A stretch of 64,000 bases of DNA from Verrucomicrobiia bacterium (GCA_023953615.1 JAMLJH010000001.1:1467360-1531359); one strand, 5' to 3'. Shown: positions 18,672 to 28,911, numbered from the stretch's first letter. Program-made: numbers and translations. The notes: a model not told the origin generated them from the sequence alone.

Positions 18672-19883
18672 TCAGCGCTTGGGATTGACGATTTCCGCCA
18701 TCTTGAAAATTGGCAGGAACATACAAATCACCATGCCCCCAATCACCACGCCCAGAAATACGATCAAAATTGGCTCGATCAGCGAGGTCAGACCGGAAAG
18801 GGTCGTTTCAATTTCTTCATCCAGAAAATCCGCAATGCGTTCGAGCATGTTGTCAATTTTACCAGTCTGTTCGCCAGCGGTGATCATCCGAATGATCATG
18901 TTGGGGAAGATGGGGTGTTTGCTCAACGCTTGAGAAATGCTTTCGCCACGCTCGATGTCTCCCGAAGCGACGCGGATCGCTTTTTCCATCACCACGTTGC
19001 CCACCGTTTGAGCCACGATGTTCAACACCTCAAGGATGGGCACGCCGCTGCGTACCAGCGAAGCCAGCGTCCGGGTAAAACGAGCGAGACAAATTTTATG
19101 CGCAATCACTCCGAAAATCGGCAACCGGATCCGATTTCGATCCCAAAATTCCCGACCTTTCTTGGTTTTGATAAAGGCGAACCAGCCATAGACTCCGCCC
19201 CCCAAGGCCATCAAAATCAAGATGAAAAATCGTTGTACGACTTCACTCAAATTGATAAGGAATTGCGTGGGACCAGGCAGTTTGGCGCCGAACCCAGAAT
19301 AGATTTCACCAAAAACAGGAATGACCTTGACCAACAGGAAGATGGTAATCGCGATCGCGACGACCGTGACGACGGTGGGATACATCATCGCCGACTTGAT
19401 CTTCTTACGAAGGCGGGCGGTGTTTTCCAGATAAAGCGCGAGCCGCGCGAGAATTTCCGCCAATAAACCGCCCTTTTCACCGGCGCCGACCATGGCCACG
19501 TACAACCGATTAAAAACCTTGGGATGCTTTTGCAGGGCTTCGGAGAAGCTGTCGCCCCCTTCCACGCGCGTGCAGATGTCCTTAATCACGTCACGCATTG
19601 CCTTGTTTTGCGTCTGTTCCGCCAGCCCTTGGAGCGATTGTACCATCGCCAGACCGGCGTCCACCATCGTCGCCAATTGACGGGTAAAGACCACCAGATC
19701 GGCCAGCGGCACACCGCCGCCGCTGGTGCGACCTTTGCGCGCGACCTTTTCCTTGATGGAAATGACGAGAAGGTTGCGGTTCAGCAACGCAGCAATGGCG
19801 GCCTGTTCCGTGGCGGCCTCCAGTTGGCTGCGGATTTCTCGCCCGGTTCCAGTTTCACGCGCAACGTAAGCAAATGACGGCAT
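18672..19883 (-). CDS. Type II secretion / type IV pilus inner-membrane F protein
   Basis: 403 residues. Two tandem T2SSF domains (about 70-190 and 270-395) each start with a segment like FTRQLATMVDAGLAMVQSLQ or FTRTLASLVRSGVPILEVL and are followed by membrane helices, three in all. It is the polytopic platform protein for pseudopilus or pilus assembly. No ATPase or pilin gene lies next to it, so GspF and PilC cannot be told apart. Confidence 0.93.
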   Translation of the reverse strand: MPSFAYVARETGTGREIRSQLEAATEQAAIAALLNRNLLVISIKEKVARKGRTSGGGVPLADLVVFTRQLATMVDAGLAMVQSLQGLAEQTQNKAMRDVIKDICTRVEGGDSFSEALQKHPKVFNRLYVAMVGAGEKGGLLAEILARLALYLENTARLRKKIKSAMMYPTVVTVVAIAITIFLLVKVIPVFGEIYSGFGAKLPGPTQFLINLSEVVQRFFILILMALGGGVYGWFAFIKTKKGREFWDRNRIRLPIFGVIAHKICLARFTRTLASLVRSGVPILEVLNIVAQTVGNVVMEKAIRVASGDIERGESISQALSKHPIFPNMIIRMITAGEQTGKIDNMLERIADFLDEEIETTLSGLTSLIEPILIVFLGVVIGGMVICMFLPIFKMAEIVNPKR

Positions 19884-20262
19884 AAATGATTATCCTGATC
19901 TCGGGATGCGGCCTCGACCGGATTGCGGTCTCTGATTCACGGCTGCCAGCATCACGCCCCCGAACTTAGCAGTCTCCATTCCATTTGTTTGCGCCGGTGA
20001 CGAAAACCCACGGTTTCCGCGAGTGCCAGCCAGGCTTTGGTGAGGTCGTCTTGCGTTAGGACAAAGACTGCCCGTTTTATGGAAAATTAAAGATTGTCAT
20101 TCCTTTAGTGTTTCCATACTTTTCGTCGAAAATGCACCGAGTGGTGCCGAGGGTAAACCGGGTTTATTCTCGCAATGCATAAGAGAAATAGAACAAAAAC
20201 TGGCGCGGAACATAAAAATAAATCAACGCGCGATGGACAAAATAAATAATAGAAGACACATC
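19884..20262. other. Spacer between divergent F-protein and porin genes
   Basis: No convincing gene. On the minus strand a 44-codon open frame (19952-20086) reads as protein-like (TKAWLALAETVGFRHRR) but has no usable start, so it may be a remnant. The AT-rich last 100 bases presumably hold the porin promoter; no clear -35/-10 pair could be assigned. Confidence 0.5.
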
Positions 20263-20267
20263 GGAGG
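20263..20267 (+). promoter_or_regulatory. Strong Shine-Dalgarno of the porin gene
   Basis: GGAGG lies 7 nt before ATG at 20275. It decides the start over an in-frame upstream ATG at 20233. Such a clear site is unusual here, where most genes lack one, and fits a highly expressed envelope protein. Confidence 0.8.
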
Positions 20268-20274
20268 AACCAAA

Positions 20275-21465
20275 ATGAAGTTGAATAAATGGACATTGGG
20301 TCTGGCAGCACTGGGAGCGGTCAGTCTCGCTTCAGTCGCTCAGGCTGAGGAAAAGGTGCTGTTGGATACCAAGGCCGAACTTACTTCGACCACCATCAGC
20401 GGTTACGTCAATACATCGGCAGCGTGGGATTTCGGTAAGAATGCCTCGCGGGCCAACACCCGTGGTTATGCCTTCAGTCAAGGCAAGGGGGACGGCTTTA
20501 ATCTGGATGTGGTTGATTTAGCTCTGGAAAAAGCTCTCGACGAGAGTGAGTGGGCCGCTGGTTACAAGGCGGAATTCTGGTTTGGTCCCGATGTGAACCT
20601 TTTGGGAACAAAAAATGCGCTGGATACGGGCGGGGCCGCGATCAAGCAAGCCTATGTTTCACTCCGGACTCCCGTAGGAAATGGCATTGATTGGAAGGTG
20701 GGCGTATTTGACACGATCACTGGCTACGAAGCTACGAATGCCGGCGACAACCCCAACTACAGCCATTCTTGGGGCTACTCGATCGGAGCGCGTCAACACA
20801 CGGGTATTCTCGCCAGCTATCGCTTCACCGAGAACATCTCTGCTTCAGCAGGTATCGCCGATACTTGGGATTCGGTAATCAATAATCGGGTCGCAAATGT
20901 GTCAACTGGATCTACCCAAGATTCCGTGAAGACCTATATGGCATCCATTGCCCTAACCGCTCCGGAGAGCTTTGGCTTCTTGGAAGGCGGCACGCTCTAC
21001 GCTGGCGTGGTTAGCGGTAAAGTCGGTAGCGCCGCTGGTTCTTCAGCGCGCACCTCTTGGTATGTCGGAGTCACCGTGCCCACGCCATGGGAAAGCTTGA
21101 AAGCTGGCGCGGCCTTTGACTACGTGCATATTGACAATCGTGTTGGTAACAGCAATGGAGACTCTTCGGCATTGGCGCTCTATGTCTCCCATGCCACTAC
21201 CGAGAAACTTACGTTGCACGGTCGTTTGGATTACATCCGCGTTGGTGGTGATGGTCTCCCGGCCGGTGGTGGCATCCTCGGCGCCGCCTATGCTCCGACG
21301 ACTGAGATCCTCTCCACTACGGTGACGGCAGACTACCAATTGTGGCGGAACGTCATCTCCCGTGCGGAACTTCGCTGGGATCATGATCTTGACAGCCGTA
21401 CCTTGCGCACCGCTACGACGGACGACGAGTTCACGCTGTTGGCGAACATCATCTACAAGTTCTAA
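20275..21465 (+). CDS. Porin-like outer-membrane beta-barrel protein
   Basis: 396 residues. A clear signal peptide (WTLGLAALGAVSLASVAQA) is followed by alternating polar/hydrophobic strands throughout, ending in DEFTLLANIIYKF with a terminal aromatic residue, the barrel-assembly signal. Segments such as GYVNTSAAWDFG and AAGYKAEFWFGPD look like strands of a diffusion porin. It resembles the outer-membrane beta-barrel proteins abundant in Verrucomicrobiota. A strong Shine-Dalgarno and a strong terminator frame it as a single, highly expressed gene. Confidence 0.82.
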   Translation: MKLNKWTLGLAALGAVSLASVAQAEEKVLLDTKAELTSTTISGYVNTSAAWDFGKNASRANTRGYAFSQGKGDGFNLDVVDLALEKALDESEWAAGYKAEFWFGPDVNLLGTKNALDTGGAAIKQAYVSLRTPVGNGIDWKVGVFDTITGYEATNAGDNPNYSHSWGYSIGARQHTGILASYRFTENISASAGIADTWDSVINNRVANVSTGSTQDSVKTYMASIALTAPESFGFLEGGTLYAGVVSGKVGSAAGSSARTSWYVGVTVPTPWESLKAGAAFDYVHIDNRVGNSNGDSSALALYVSHATTEKLTLHGRLDYIRVGGDGLPAGGGILGAAYAPTTEILSTTVTADYQLWRNVISRAELRWDHDLDSRTLRTATTDDEFTLLANIIYKF

Positions 21466-21484
21466 GCTGAGTTGAAAATTTCAG

Positions 21485-21518
21485 CCCCTTCCGGGAAACC
21501 GGAAGGGGTTTTTGTTTT
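21485..21518 (+). terminator. Strong Rho-independent terminator of the porin gene
   Basis: A perfect 10-bp stem (21485-21494 with 21499-21508) closed by a GAAA tetraloop is followed by TTTTTGTTTT. It begins about 20 nt after the porin stop. Confidence 0.93.
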
Positions 21519-21925
21519 ACATCTGGATTCTTTCAGGGCCATAAAAAGCTTGAAGTGGGTGGGGTAGGGAGTCCTCCGTCCGCCGTTGCCTGTTACGAAA
21601 ACCGGTTTCACAGCCAAGGCTGCGGAGCAGCGTCAGACGGCAACCCACGGCGCCGGCCAGAAACTGGTAGTCCCAGCAAGCCCCGCAGGGGCGGCTGATC
21701 CAGGCGCGCGACAACAGTTTTCCATCGTGCCTACCGGGCTTATGAACCTATCCGACCAAACCCACAGCTCACGCTGTAGGCTGCCTTCGGTTGCACCTCT
21801 GATACTTAAAAATCCCCCTGCCGAACATTCCGTTGCCGCGGAAATAGCAACAACGCGTGAAAATGAAGTTGAAACTCAGAAAGCCAAAGCGAACGTCTTT
21901 TTGCGTTCGTGAGTTTCGGCTCCGC
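21519..21925. repeat. Gene-free spacer with degenerate interspersed palindromes
   Basis: No gene is seen. Two short palindromes lie in a row: GCCCC-GCA-GGGGC at 21680-21692 and ACAGC-TCAC-GCTGT at 21764-21777. Their order and spacing recall the interspersed palindromes ('gcccc..ggggc' then a 'ccc-agggc' hairpin) scattered through many environmental genomes; this copy looks worn. The link is from recollection and should be tested by searching the rest of the genome. Confidence 0.4.
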
Positions 21926-22903
21926 TTACAGCGTTTCCAGTCGCTGAATTTCACCTCCTTCGCATTGCCATTGTAACAGCGACCCATGCTTTCCCTTTTT
22001 GAAGGCTTTGAATTCTTTGACAAATTTTCGTTGAGACAGCCGCTGCTCGGAAACTCCGTTAGCGTCGCAGCCAAGTAACAGCGCGTGTCCTTTGTAGAGG
22101 CGCGGCCGTCCAATCAAATGGGCGGTGCCCGCGGGTAGCGGAGGCACGGGACGTTTATCCAATACGAGGAAACTCAATGGCAAAGCGCGTAAATCAATAC
22201 CGAGGAAATTTGCAAAGCGCGCCCAATGGCTGTCGGTGAATACTTCCGGCGGTGGCGAGGCGAAGTGATGACACCAATGGCGTACATTTTCTGGCGCCAA
22301 GATGCCGCAGCGTCCTTGATGGGTACACGGCGCGATAATTCCAAATTGATCACGTAATCGCTCGCGAATGGCAATCAACGTCAGGCTCGCCTCGTAGGTT
22401 CCCGGTTCAACCCACAAAATGCAATCTGCCGTTGCGACTGCCGCTACCAGAGCTTCGATTTGTGCGGGACTCAGTTCGGTCAGCACATGACTGAGTAATA
22501 CCGTACCTCGACAGGAAGTCGGAGCGGTCGAACAAGCGCTCGCCGATAGTCCCGGAGCATATTCTCGGGCTCGCTTTAAGGCGAAATCCATGGCTCGAAC
22601 AGACCGATCCCAAACGTGCAGAGGGTTCATGCTTTCCGAACGGAAAGACTCCAGGAATTTGCGCGTCGCGATCCCGCTGCCACAGCCCCAATCCAGCAAC
22701 GCTCCGGCCGGTGGTGACCAGCCGCGGCGTCGCAGTTCGCGCAAAACAAAATCCCACTTCCAGCCGATCCGCTGCGCGAACGTGGCGTCGTAGGCGGCCA
22801 GATCATTATCGGATTGCCAATAATCAGCCGTGGTCGCCGTTCCGGTGAGAAACGCCTGGCGCATCCGTTCCAAGGCATCCCAGTCTATGGTTTCCCAGGA
22901 CAT
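21926..22903 (-). CDS. Rsm22-like SAM-dependent methyltransferase
   Basis: 325 residues. SAM binding is shown by LLDWGCGSGIATRKFLE near residue 70. A Cys/His cluster (IIAPCTHQGRCGIL, then HWCHHF) is typical of Rsm22, a protein tied to small-ribosomal-subunit assembly that may carry an iron-sulfur cluster. The start overlaps the end of the upstream methyltransferase gene by 19 nt, so the two are probably co-expressed. Confidence 0.82.
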   Translation of the reverse strand: MSWETIDWDALERMRQAFLTGTATTADYWQSDNDLAAYDATFAQRIGWKWDFVLRELRRRGWSPPAGALLDWGCGSGIATRKFLESFRSESMNPLHVWDRSVRAMDFALKRAREYAPGLSASACSTAPTSCRGTVLLSHVLTELSPAQIEALVAAVATADCILWVEPGTYEASLTLIAIRERLRDQFGIIAPCTHQGRCGILAPENVRHWCHHFASPPPEVFTDSHWARFANFLGIDLRALPLSFLVLDKRPVPPLPAGTAHLIGRPRLYKGHALLLGCDANGVSEQRLSQRKFVKEFKAFKKGKHGSLLQWQCEGGEIQRLETL

Positions 22904-24135
22904 GATTGGTGATTCAGCAGGTCATCAAGAGCGTGATGTTTGATGCCCAAAAAATTTTTAAGCGCGATGATCTGCTCGCGTTGCCTGACGGAAGTGAACG
23001 GCGGACGCTCGCGGATGGCCGCCAACATCAGATTTTTTGGGGTGTGTTCGCTGCTCACAAATTCCATGAGTTTCGTGCGGTAACCCGCCCACTCCAAGAC
23101 CATCGCGCGCAACCCGTCGGTGACCCATTCCGCCAGCCGCTCCGCCATGATGCCATGTTGCAGCACCGATGCGAAGACCTCGGGCTTACCAAGCTGAGAG
23201 CGAAGCTCCTTGTGACAGCACGGAGCGACAATGATCAACTTGGCCCCGCCGGCAATTCCGCGACGGATCGCATCGTCGGTGGCCGTGTCACACGCGTGTA
23301 AAGCAATCAAGGCATCCACTTTGGTCAGGGGCGCGCTCGCAATTTCGCCCGGCAAAAACTTCAGCCCGTCCGCGTGAAGTTTTTTCGCCAATTGGTTGGT
23401 GGCCAGCACCAAATCGCGTCGCGATTCCACGCCCGTGACGCGAACGGGTTGTTTCCAAATGCGCGTCCACAAATGCCAAAGCCCGAAAGTGAGATACCCT
23501 TTGCCGCAGCCCATATCCACCCAATGACGAATCGGTGCGGGGTCGGGGATTGCGGCATTGGACGACTCATCGGCAGTGGCCGATCGTTCCCCGGGTTGCC
23601 AACCACACTCAGCGACCAGATGGGAAATAATTTCTAGGTAACGGTTGATCTGGCGGAATTTCCCCGCCCGCGCCGGACGGACCCGGCCGTTGGCATCCAT
23701 CACTTCCAAAGCGGACAGCCAGTCGGTGGCGGTGGCATCCAGTAGGCCGGCGCGCTTTTGGTCGTGTTCCGCTTGGGGCTTGGTGGTTTGGGCGGGCCGA
23801 TGATCCACCAATCGCGCCCCTCCATTGGCATTGGTGATCAGTTGCCAGTCGCGCTGCGTAGTGCCAAGCAGTGCGCTGCGATAATGATGTTTGAGTTGCT
23901 CACGCAGCCAGGCGCCCACAGCGGTCAACTCGAGATTTTGGGTAATATCGCGAGTGGGGTGACGCAACGTGAGAGAGAGCTGCCGCCGGCCGCGTAGAAC
24001 CACCATGCGCCCCAGAATTTTGCGCGGCATTTCCGGGGTGACCGGTGTTGACAGGATCAAGCGGACGAACGAACCCTCCTGCAAACTGTGGCAAGTTCTG
24101 GCGACAAAATCTTCAGTTGGGTCCGATGGACTCAC
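22885..24135 (-). CDS. SAM-dependent methyltransferase (Methyltransf_32-like)
   Basis: 416 residues. The SAM motif is WVDMGCGKGYLTFGLW near residue 210, and the later DALIALHACDTATDDAI and LIIVAPCCHKELRSQL match the CCH-containing methyltransferase family Methyltransf_32. The N-terminal ~150 residues are less conserved and may bind the substrate, probably an RNA. It overlaps the Rsm22-like gene, so both may act in RNA or ribosome modification. Confidence 0.83.
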   Translation of the reverse strand: MSPSDPTEDFVARTCHSLQEGSFVRLILSTPVTPEMPRKILGRMVVLRGRRQLSLTLRHPTRDITQNLELTAVGAWLREQLKHHYRSALLGTTQRDWQLITNANGGARLVDHRPAQTTKPQAEHDQKRAGLLDATATDWLSALEVMDANGRVRPARAGKFRQINRYLEIISHLVAECGWQPGERSATADESSNAAIPDPAPIRHWVDMGCGKGYLTFGLWHLWTRIWKQPVRVTGVESRRDLVLATNQLAKKLHADGLKFLPGEIASAPLTKVDALIALHACDTATDDAIRRGIAGGAKLIIVAPCCHKELRSQLGKPEVFASVLQHGIMAERLAEWVTDGLRAMVLEWAGYRTKLMEFVSSEHTPKNLMLAAIRERPPFTSVRQREQIIALKNFLGIKHHALDDLLNHQSCPGKP

Positions 24136-24176
24136 TCAGGAAAAGTATGGGGCGGGCGGCAGCGGCGGGCGAGTCA

Positions 24177-27100
24177 TCAATCCAAAGAGAATTCGACGCG
24201 CGCGGTACCGGGGATGACGGACGCCGGAGGACTGTCGGTGGTTGGCAGAATGCGATCCGCCGAAATGCCCGCGTCCATGATCATAAACTTTTTCACCGTG
24301 ACGATTCGTTGTTCCGTGAGCGTTTGCAATGCTTCCGGCGGCACGGGATTCAAGGTCAGCAGGCGTTGCTCCATTTCGGCGCGCACCAGTTCGGGTTGCA
24401 ACTCTGAAGCCATCGGGTTCGTCGCGGTGGGGCCGCCCTCGGCACTATTTGCGTCCGATGTTGATGACGCCGACTTCGACTCCAATAAACCCGTTGCTCC
24501 TTTCTGCGGATTGCGAGCGTTCGATTCCACCACCGATCCGCCTTTCCAATTGGCACGGCCAGCGTTGGTGATTCCGTGCAATTTTTCAGCGAGCGCCTGT
24601 TCAGGAGTGGTGTTGAACGCAGCTTGATAGGCTTCCCGCAACCAACGGTCATAGTCCGCATCGTTAAACGTCGCTTCCTCGGGAGCGGTTCCGCCAGTTG
24701 CGGTGCCGGTAGATTCAGGCTTCCGCGAATTCTCCATTTGCCGTCGAAGTTGATTTCGACCCAACGCCGCCACGTCGAGTTGGGGATCATACGTCGCGCG
24801 GATTTCCAAGGTGAGTTCGGTGCGTTTTTCCAAGGCAGCGCCGAGTTTGACCAGTTTGTTGGTTTGATCGGAGCGAAGCGAGAAATCGCCCGGATCAAAT
24901 TCAACAAACTGCAATTCCGATCCGCCACCGACCAGCGCCCCCAATAAGGAGAACGGTGCGGCGGCAGCCTTGACGACCAGATTTTGCAAGGTTTGCCCCA
25001 CCAACCGCCAGATGCTGAACTTGGGATCATCCAGGCTGCCGGACAGCGGCACGTTCAGCACGATGTGTCCATCCATATCTTTCAAGAGGCCGATGGCCAG
25101 TTTGATGGGCAATTTCAGAGCGTCAGGACTTTCCACACGCGCGCCCAGGGTGAGTTGAGCCAGGTCGGCGAAATTTGTCGCGACGAGCTGGCGCGCTTCG
25201 ATCTGATAATGCAGCGCGGTGGTGAGTTTGCCTTTGGTCAGCGGCCGGCCAACGAACTTTTCCGTATAAGGACTGAGCGCGGTCAAATCCGTGTTTGTGC
25301 AGGCGATCGTTAAATCGGTGAATAGATTTTGCGGATCCGGAGTGAGCGCGCCGGTAATCGCAAACGGAGCGAGCGGAGCAACTTCGCCATGCAGATCAAT
25401 CTGTGCTTTTTGTTGTCCAGGGAGAACGATGTTGCTGACGCTGCCGTTAATATCGGCAATGGACCACTCGAAGCGGCGCGGCAGGGAATCATCCACCAAG
25501 CGCAGGGAATTATGCTCCAACGTCATCGCGCCGATATGAATGGGAAAGGCGTCCAGACCCGAGTGATTGGTGCGCGGGCGGGTCGTGGAATTGGTGCGTT
25601 CGGGCAGCTTGGCCAGACTGGCGACATTGAATTGCCGGTTGGAATTGATGACGAGATTGTTGCGCGCCCCGGTGAATTTGAGCTGTTCAATGCTGATCTG
25701 ATTGGGACGCAGCGTCAGGTTCACTCCGCGCACAATATGCTCCTGCCACCGCGCAAGTTCGTGACCGGAAAGGGTATCGGTCGAGGCAAAATCCGTCACG
25801 CTGCCCGAACCGGTGAATTGCAACAGCGGTTCTGCGTTGGGATCAAACTTCACCTGTCCTTGCGCGCTTAACTTGCCCGACTGCACGGCGAGGTTGAGGT
25901 ATTGACTGAGGTAAGGCTGCGCGGATGGAATGGCCCAATCCTTCACAGCGATTGAGGCCGTTTGATTCAGTGGCCATAAAGTTCCATGCGTTTCCAGAGC
26001 TAACGCGCCGCCGTCCCGCCAATCCCCCGCCAGCGTCAGACTAAAAGGAACATGGGTCTGGGTGGTAAAATCTTTTAGCGCCAACGCCAAATGCTCCAGG
26101 CCGAGACCAGCGGGCGGTGTGGTGGAAAAATCGGTCGCCGTGAGGTTGAAGTTGGTGACGGTGAACTGATCCAGTTGCAGTTGCCATGGCGCGGCTGGCG
26201 CGGCGGATGATGTCGCGGTTGACTTTAAATAACTGACGGCCACCAGGGCGCCGTTGGTGGCGCGCTCGACCAGCGCCGCGCCGCCCGAAATAGACACGCC
26301 GCCGAGTTGAAGCCGGCGTTCCGCCAACTGCGCGACGGCGTTGGTGATTTGCAGTCGGTCCAGCGTCAGCAAAGGATCGCTGCGTTCAGGCGGATTGACC
26401 GCGAGATTGCGCAATTCCACCGCGGCGTTAGTGACCTCGAGTTCCAATGACTGGCGCGCAAAATTCAACCGGTAGTCGGTGTTGACTTCAAGGCTCCCGC
26501 GCGCAACGGTGGCGGTCGTCAACAGCGACAGATAGGGATTGTATTTCGTGAGTGAAAGCCCGCTGAGTTTGAAGTGACCGTCCGAAGCGCGTTGCGCCAG
26601 CGAGAATCTGCCGGACCATTCCAGCCGCTCGCCATCACTGGCCGTCGCGGTGATGTGATACGGCTCAGCGGCGTCACCGTGCGTGGAGAAATCGGTGAGC
26701 TGGATGTGGATTGGTTCGTAGCGTGCGTGAAAAACCGGTTCCGTCGCCGCATCGGTTAGCGTGACCAGGGCGTTCGTCACCAGCAAAGACCGAATCTGCA
26801 AGGCCGGTAACGCGTTGGAAAAGTTGGTTTCTATTGTGTTGACGGCAACAAGATCGGAAATGTTGAAAGCTCCGTTCGTAAAACGGCTCAGTTGCACTTG
26901 CGGACGAACCAGTCGGATTTGATCAAACGTCCAGGCCCGCTGCCACAGCGAGGACAGTTGAAAATTGGCGTAGAACTCCTCCATCGAGGCAAAAGGCGTT
27001 CCGTTGGTTTCCATCAGGCTCAAGCCGCGAACCGTCAGCGAGAGCGTGAACGGATTGGCGCGCACTTGTTGTACGGTCGTCGCTCGGTGCGTCCGTTCGG

Positions 27101-27254
27101 CGAGTTGTCGCGGCAGTTGCCACTTGATGATGACCGGCAGAAGCAAAAAGCCGATCAAAGCGTAAAGCCCAACACCCAGCGCCAGCCAGTTGCGCCAACG
27201 CTTCGCGCGTCGCGACCGGTGGGACGCGGGAACTTTAGCGGATGCGGCGGACAT
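24177..27254 (-). CDS. DUF748/AsmA-like giant envelope protein
   Basis: 1025 residues. One N-terminal membrane helix (LGVGLYALIGFLLLPVIIKW) is followed by a long, repetitive beta-rich region typical of DUF748, a relative of the AsmA/TamB/VPS13-like bridge proteins thought to move lipid between membranes. Near the C-terminus SLRSDQTNKLVKLGAALEKR has an OmpA-like look, followed by a Ser/Thr/Ala-rich linker of low complexity (about residues 850-960). It probably spans the periplasm. It starts its own transcription unit between ribBA and the methyltransferase pair. Confidence 0.83.
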   Translation of the reverse strand: MSAASAKVPASHRSRRAKRWRNWLALGVGLYALIGFLLLPVIIKWQLPRQLAERTHRATTVQQVRANPFTLSLTVRGLSLMETNGTPFASMEEFYANFQLSSLWQRAWTFDQIRLVRPQVQLSRFTNGAFNISDLVAVNTIETNFSNALPALQIRSLLVTNALVTLTDAATEPVFHARYEPIHIQLTDFSTHGDAAEPYHITATASDGERLEWSGRFSLAQRASDGHFKLSGLSLTKYNPYLSLLTTATVARGSLEVNTDYRLNFARQSLELEVTNAAVELRNLAVNPPERSDPLLTLDRLQITNAVAQLAERRLQLGGVSISGGAALVERATNGALVAVSYLKSTATSSAAPAAPWQLQLDQFTVTNFNLTATDFSTTPPAGLGLEHLALALKDFTTQTHVPFSLTLAGDWRDGGALALETHGTLWPLNQTASIAVKDWAIPSAQPYLSQYLNLAVQSGKLSAQGQVKFDPNAEPLLQFTGSGSVTDFASTDTLSGHELARWQEHIVRGVNLTLRPNQISIEQLKFTGARNNLVINSNRQFNVASLAKLPERTNSTTRPRTNHSGLDAFPIHIGAMTLEHNSLRLVDDSLPRRFEWSIADINGSVSNIVLPGQQKAQIDLHGEVAPLAPFAITGALTPDPQNLFTDLTIACTNTDLTALSPYTEKFVGRPLTKGKLTTALHYQIEARQLVATNFADLAQLTLGARVESPDALKLPIKLAIGLLKDMDGHIVLNVPLSGSLDDPKFSIWRLVGQTLQNLVVKAAAAPFSLLGALVGGGSELQFVEFDPGDFSLRSDQTNKLVKLGAALEKRTELTLEIRATYDPQLDVAALGRNQLRRQMENSRKPESTGTATGGTAPEEATFNDADYDRWLREAYQAAFNTTPEQALAEKLHGITNAGRANWKGGSVVESNARNPQKGATGLLESKSASSTSDANSAEGGPTATNPMASELQPELVRAEMEQRLLTLNPVPPEALQTLTEQRIVTVKKFMIMDAGISADRILPTTDSPPASVIPGTARVEFSLD

Positions 27255-27352
27255 GACTTTGATTTGCAGACAATTGTCGGGGCGCGGAAATTTTTAGCGG
27301 ATGTAAAGCCGTCGGAGTCAGTCCGTTTGCGCGGGTTGTGCGACGGAACAAC

Positions 27353-28552
27353 TCACAGCAGATGCCCCAATTTCTTCTTCTTGGTTTTCAGGTATTTTGC
27401 GTTATGCGGATTCGGCGGCACGCGGATGGGTAATTGCTCCACCACTTTCAAACCATATCCCGCCAGCCCGACGATTTTCTTCGGATTGTTCGTGAGCAAT
27501 CGGATGGTTTTCAATCCCAGGTCAGTGAGGATTTGCGCGCCCAAACCGTATTCGCGCAGGTCGGTGCTATAACCCAATTTTTGGTTCGCTTCCACGGTAT
27601 CATAACCCTGCTCCTGCAATTTATACGCCTTGATCTTCGGGGCCAGACCGATGCCGCGTCCCTCCTGCCGCATATAGACAATCACGCCATGGCCGGCCTC
27701 GGCAATCTGCCGCATCGCCTGATGCAATTGCGGCCCGCAATCACAGCGGCGCGATCCAAAAATGTCGCCCGTGAGACATTCGCTATGCACGCGCACGAGG
27801 ACGTTTCGCTTACCCGCCACCTCCCCGCGAATCAACGCCAGATGATGCTGTCCGTCAACCTTCGAGCGATACAACGCCAGCTCAAAATCTCCGTAATCCG
27901 TCGGCATCTTCACCGTCTCGATTCGCTCCACCAGCTTCTCGCGCGTGCGCCGATACTCGATGAGATCGGCGATGGTGCAAAGTTTCAGCCGATGTTTTTT
28001 GGCAAACTTTCGCAATGCCGGCAACCGCGCCATCGTGCCGTCGTCATTGACGATTTCCGCAAGCACTCCGGCGGGACGCAATCCCGCAAGTCGCGCCAGA
28101 TCAATCGCCGCTTCCGTGTGCCCCGCTCGCCGCAGCACGCCGCCGTCGCGATAACGCAACGGAAAAACGTGGCCGGGCCGGACGAGATCATCCGGCTGCG
28201 TTTTGGGATTCGCGAGCAGTTGAATCGTGCGGGCGCGGTCGGCGGCAGAAATGCCTGTGGTGACCCCGCGCGCCGCGTCCACGGAAATCGTGTAGGCCGT
28301 GCGCATCCGCTCCATATTTTGCCGCGTCATGAGCGGCAATTCCAGCCGGTCGAGATCACCGCCTTCCATCGGCACGCAAATCACGCCGGACGTGTAACGC
28401 ACCGTGAAGCTCACGTTTTGCGCCGTGGCCTTCTCGGCGGCGAAGATGAGGTCGCCCTCGTTTTCGCGGTCGGCATCGTCCACCACGATGACCATTTTCC
28501 CTTTGCGGATGTCGGCGATGACGGACTCGATGGAATCAAAACGGCTCTTCAT
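27353..28552 (-). CDS. ribBA: Bifunctional DHBP synthase / GTP cyclohydrolase II
   Basis: 399 residues: residues 1-~200 are 3,4-dihydroxy-2-butanone-4-phosphate synthase (VVDDADRENEGDLIFAAE, TTGISAADRA, RPGHVFPLR, AGHTEAAIDL) and ~205-399 are GTP cyclohydrolase II (HSECLTGDIFGSRRCDCG supplies the zinc Cys ligands; RQEGRGIGL the GTP site). Both start riboflavin synthesis. No FMN-riboswitch core is recognisable in the 5' leader, and ribD, ribE and ribH are not adjacent. Confidence 0.97.
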   Translation of the reverse strand: MKSRFDSIESVIADIRKGKMVIVVDDADRENEGDLIFAAEKATAQNVSFTVRYTSGVICVPMEGGDLDRLELPLMTRQNMERMRTAYTISVDAARGVTTGISAADRARTIQLLANPKTQPDDLVRPGHVFPLRYRDGGVLRRAGHTEAAIDLARLAGLRPAGVLAEIVNDDGTMARLPALRKFAKKHRLKLCTIADLIEYRRTREKLVERIETVKMPTDYGDFELALYRSKVDGQHHLALIRGEVAGKRNVLVRVHSECLTGDIFGSRRCDCGPQLHQAMRQIAEAGHGVIVYMRQEGRGIGLAPKIKAYKLQEQGYDTVEANQKLGYSTDLREYGLGAQILTDLGLKTIRLLTNNPKKIVGLAGYGLKVVEQLPIRVPPNPHNAKYLKTKKKKLGHLL

Positions 28553-28911
28553 ATTGCCGCTCCCAAGCTAGGGGAAGTAACGGTGAAACTAAAGGCGCAA
28601 AAGTCTCGAGCGCAAACGCGAGATTATTCTGCCGAAATGCAGATCCCTGCTTGCGTGAATCTGACGCTTGAGGTTCAATCGAAGGCGTTCGGTAAGGAAA
28701 TCATGTAGTCAGAAACAAGCAATACATACGTAGCTTTTGGCTGCGAGCTTGCTAGAATACCACGAATTTTCCTTGCCCGTCCAGACACTGCCAACCGCTC
28801 GGCACGGCTTGGCGTGCTGTCTGGACAGGCGCTTAGCGGTGCCTCTAGGAAGGGGGCGTTGAGTCCGCGCCCTTTCATTGAGGAAAAGGGAGGCCGCAGG
28901 GAAAACGGAAT
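28553..28911. other. Spacer between ribBA and the RCC1/Ig gene, with a stem-loop
   Basis: No gene is seen. An imperfect inverted repeat at 28779-28826 (arms GTCCAGACA and TGTCTGGAC, with further GCCAA/TTGGC pairing inside) can form a long hairpin on either strand. It is not followed by a T-run, so it is not a simple terminator and may be a dispersed repeat or an RNA element. Confidence 0.45.

Noticed and set aside
19952..20086. 44-codon protein-like frame on the minus strand
   Set aside because: No start codon in a sensible position and flanked by stops; kept only as a possible remnant.
27434..28708. Long plus-strand open frame opposite ribBA
   Set aside because: Shadow of ribBA with the composition expected of a reversed GC-rich gene.
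28553..28911. Possible FMN riboswitch before ribBA
   Set aside because: The conserved core of the FMN element is not found on the minus strand here.
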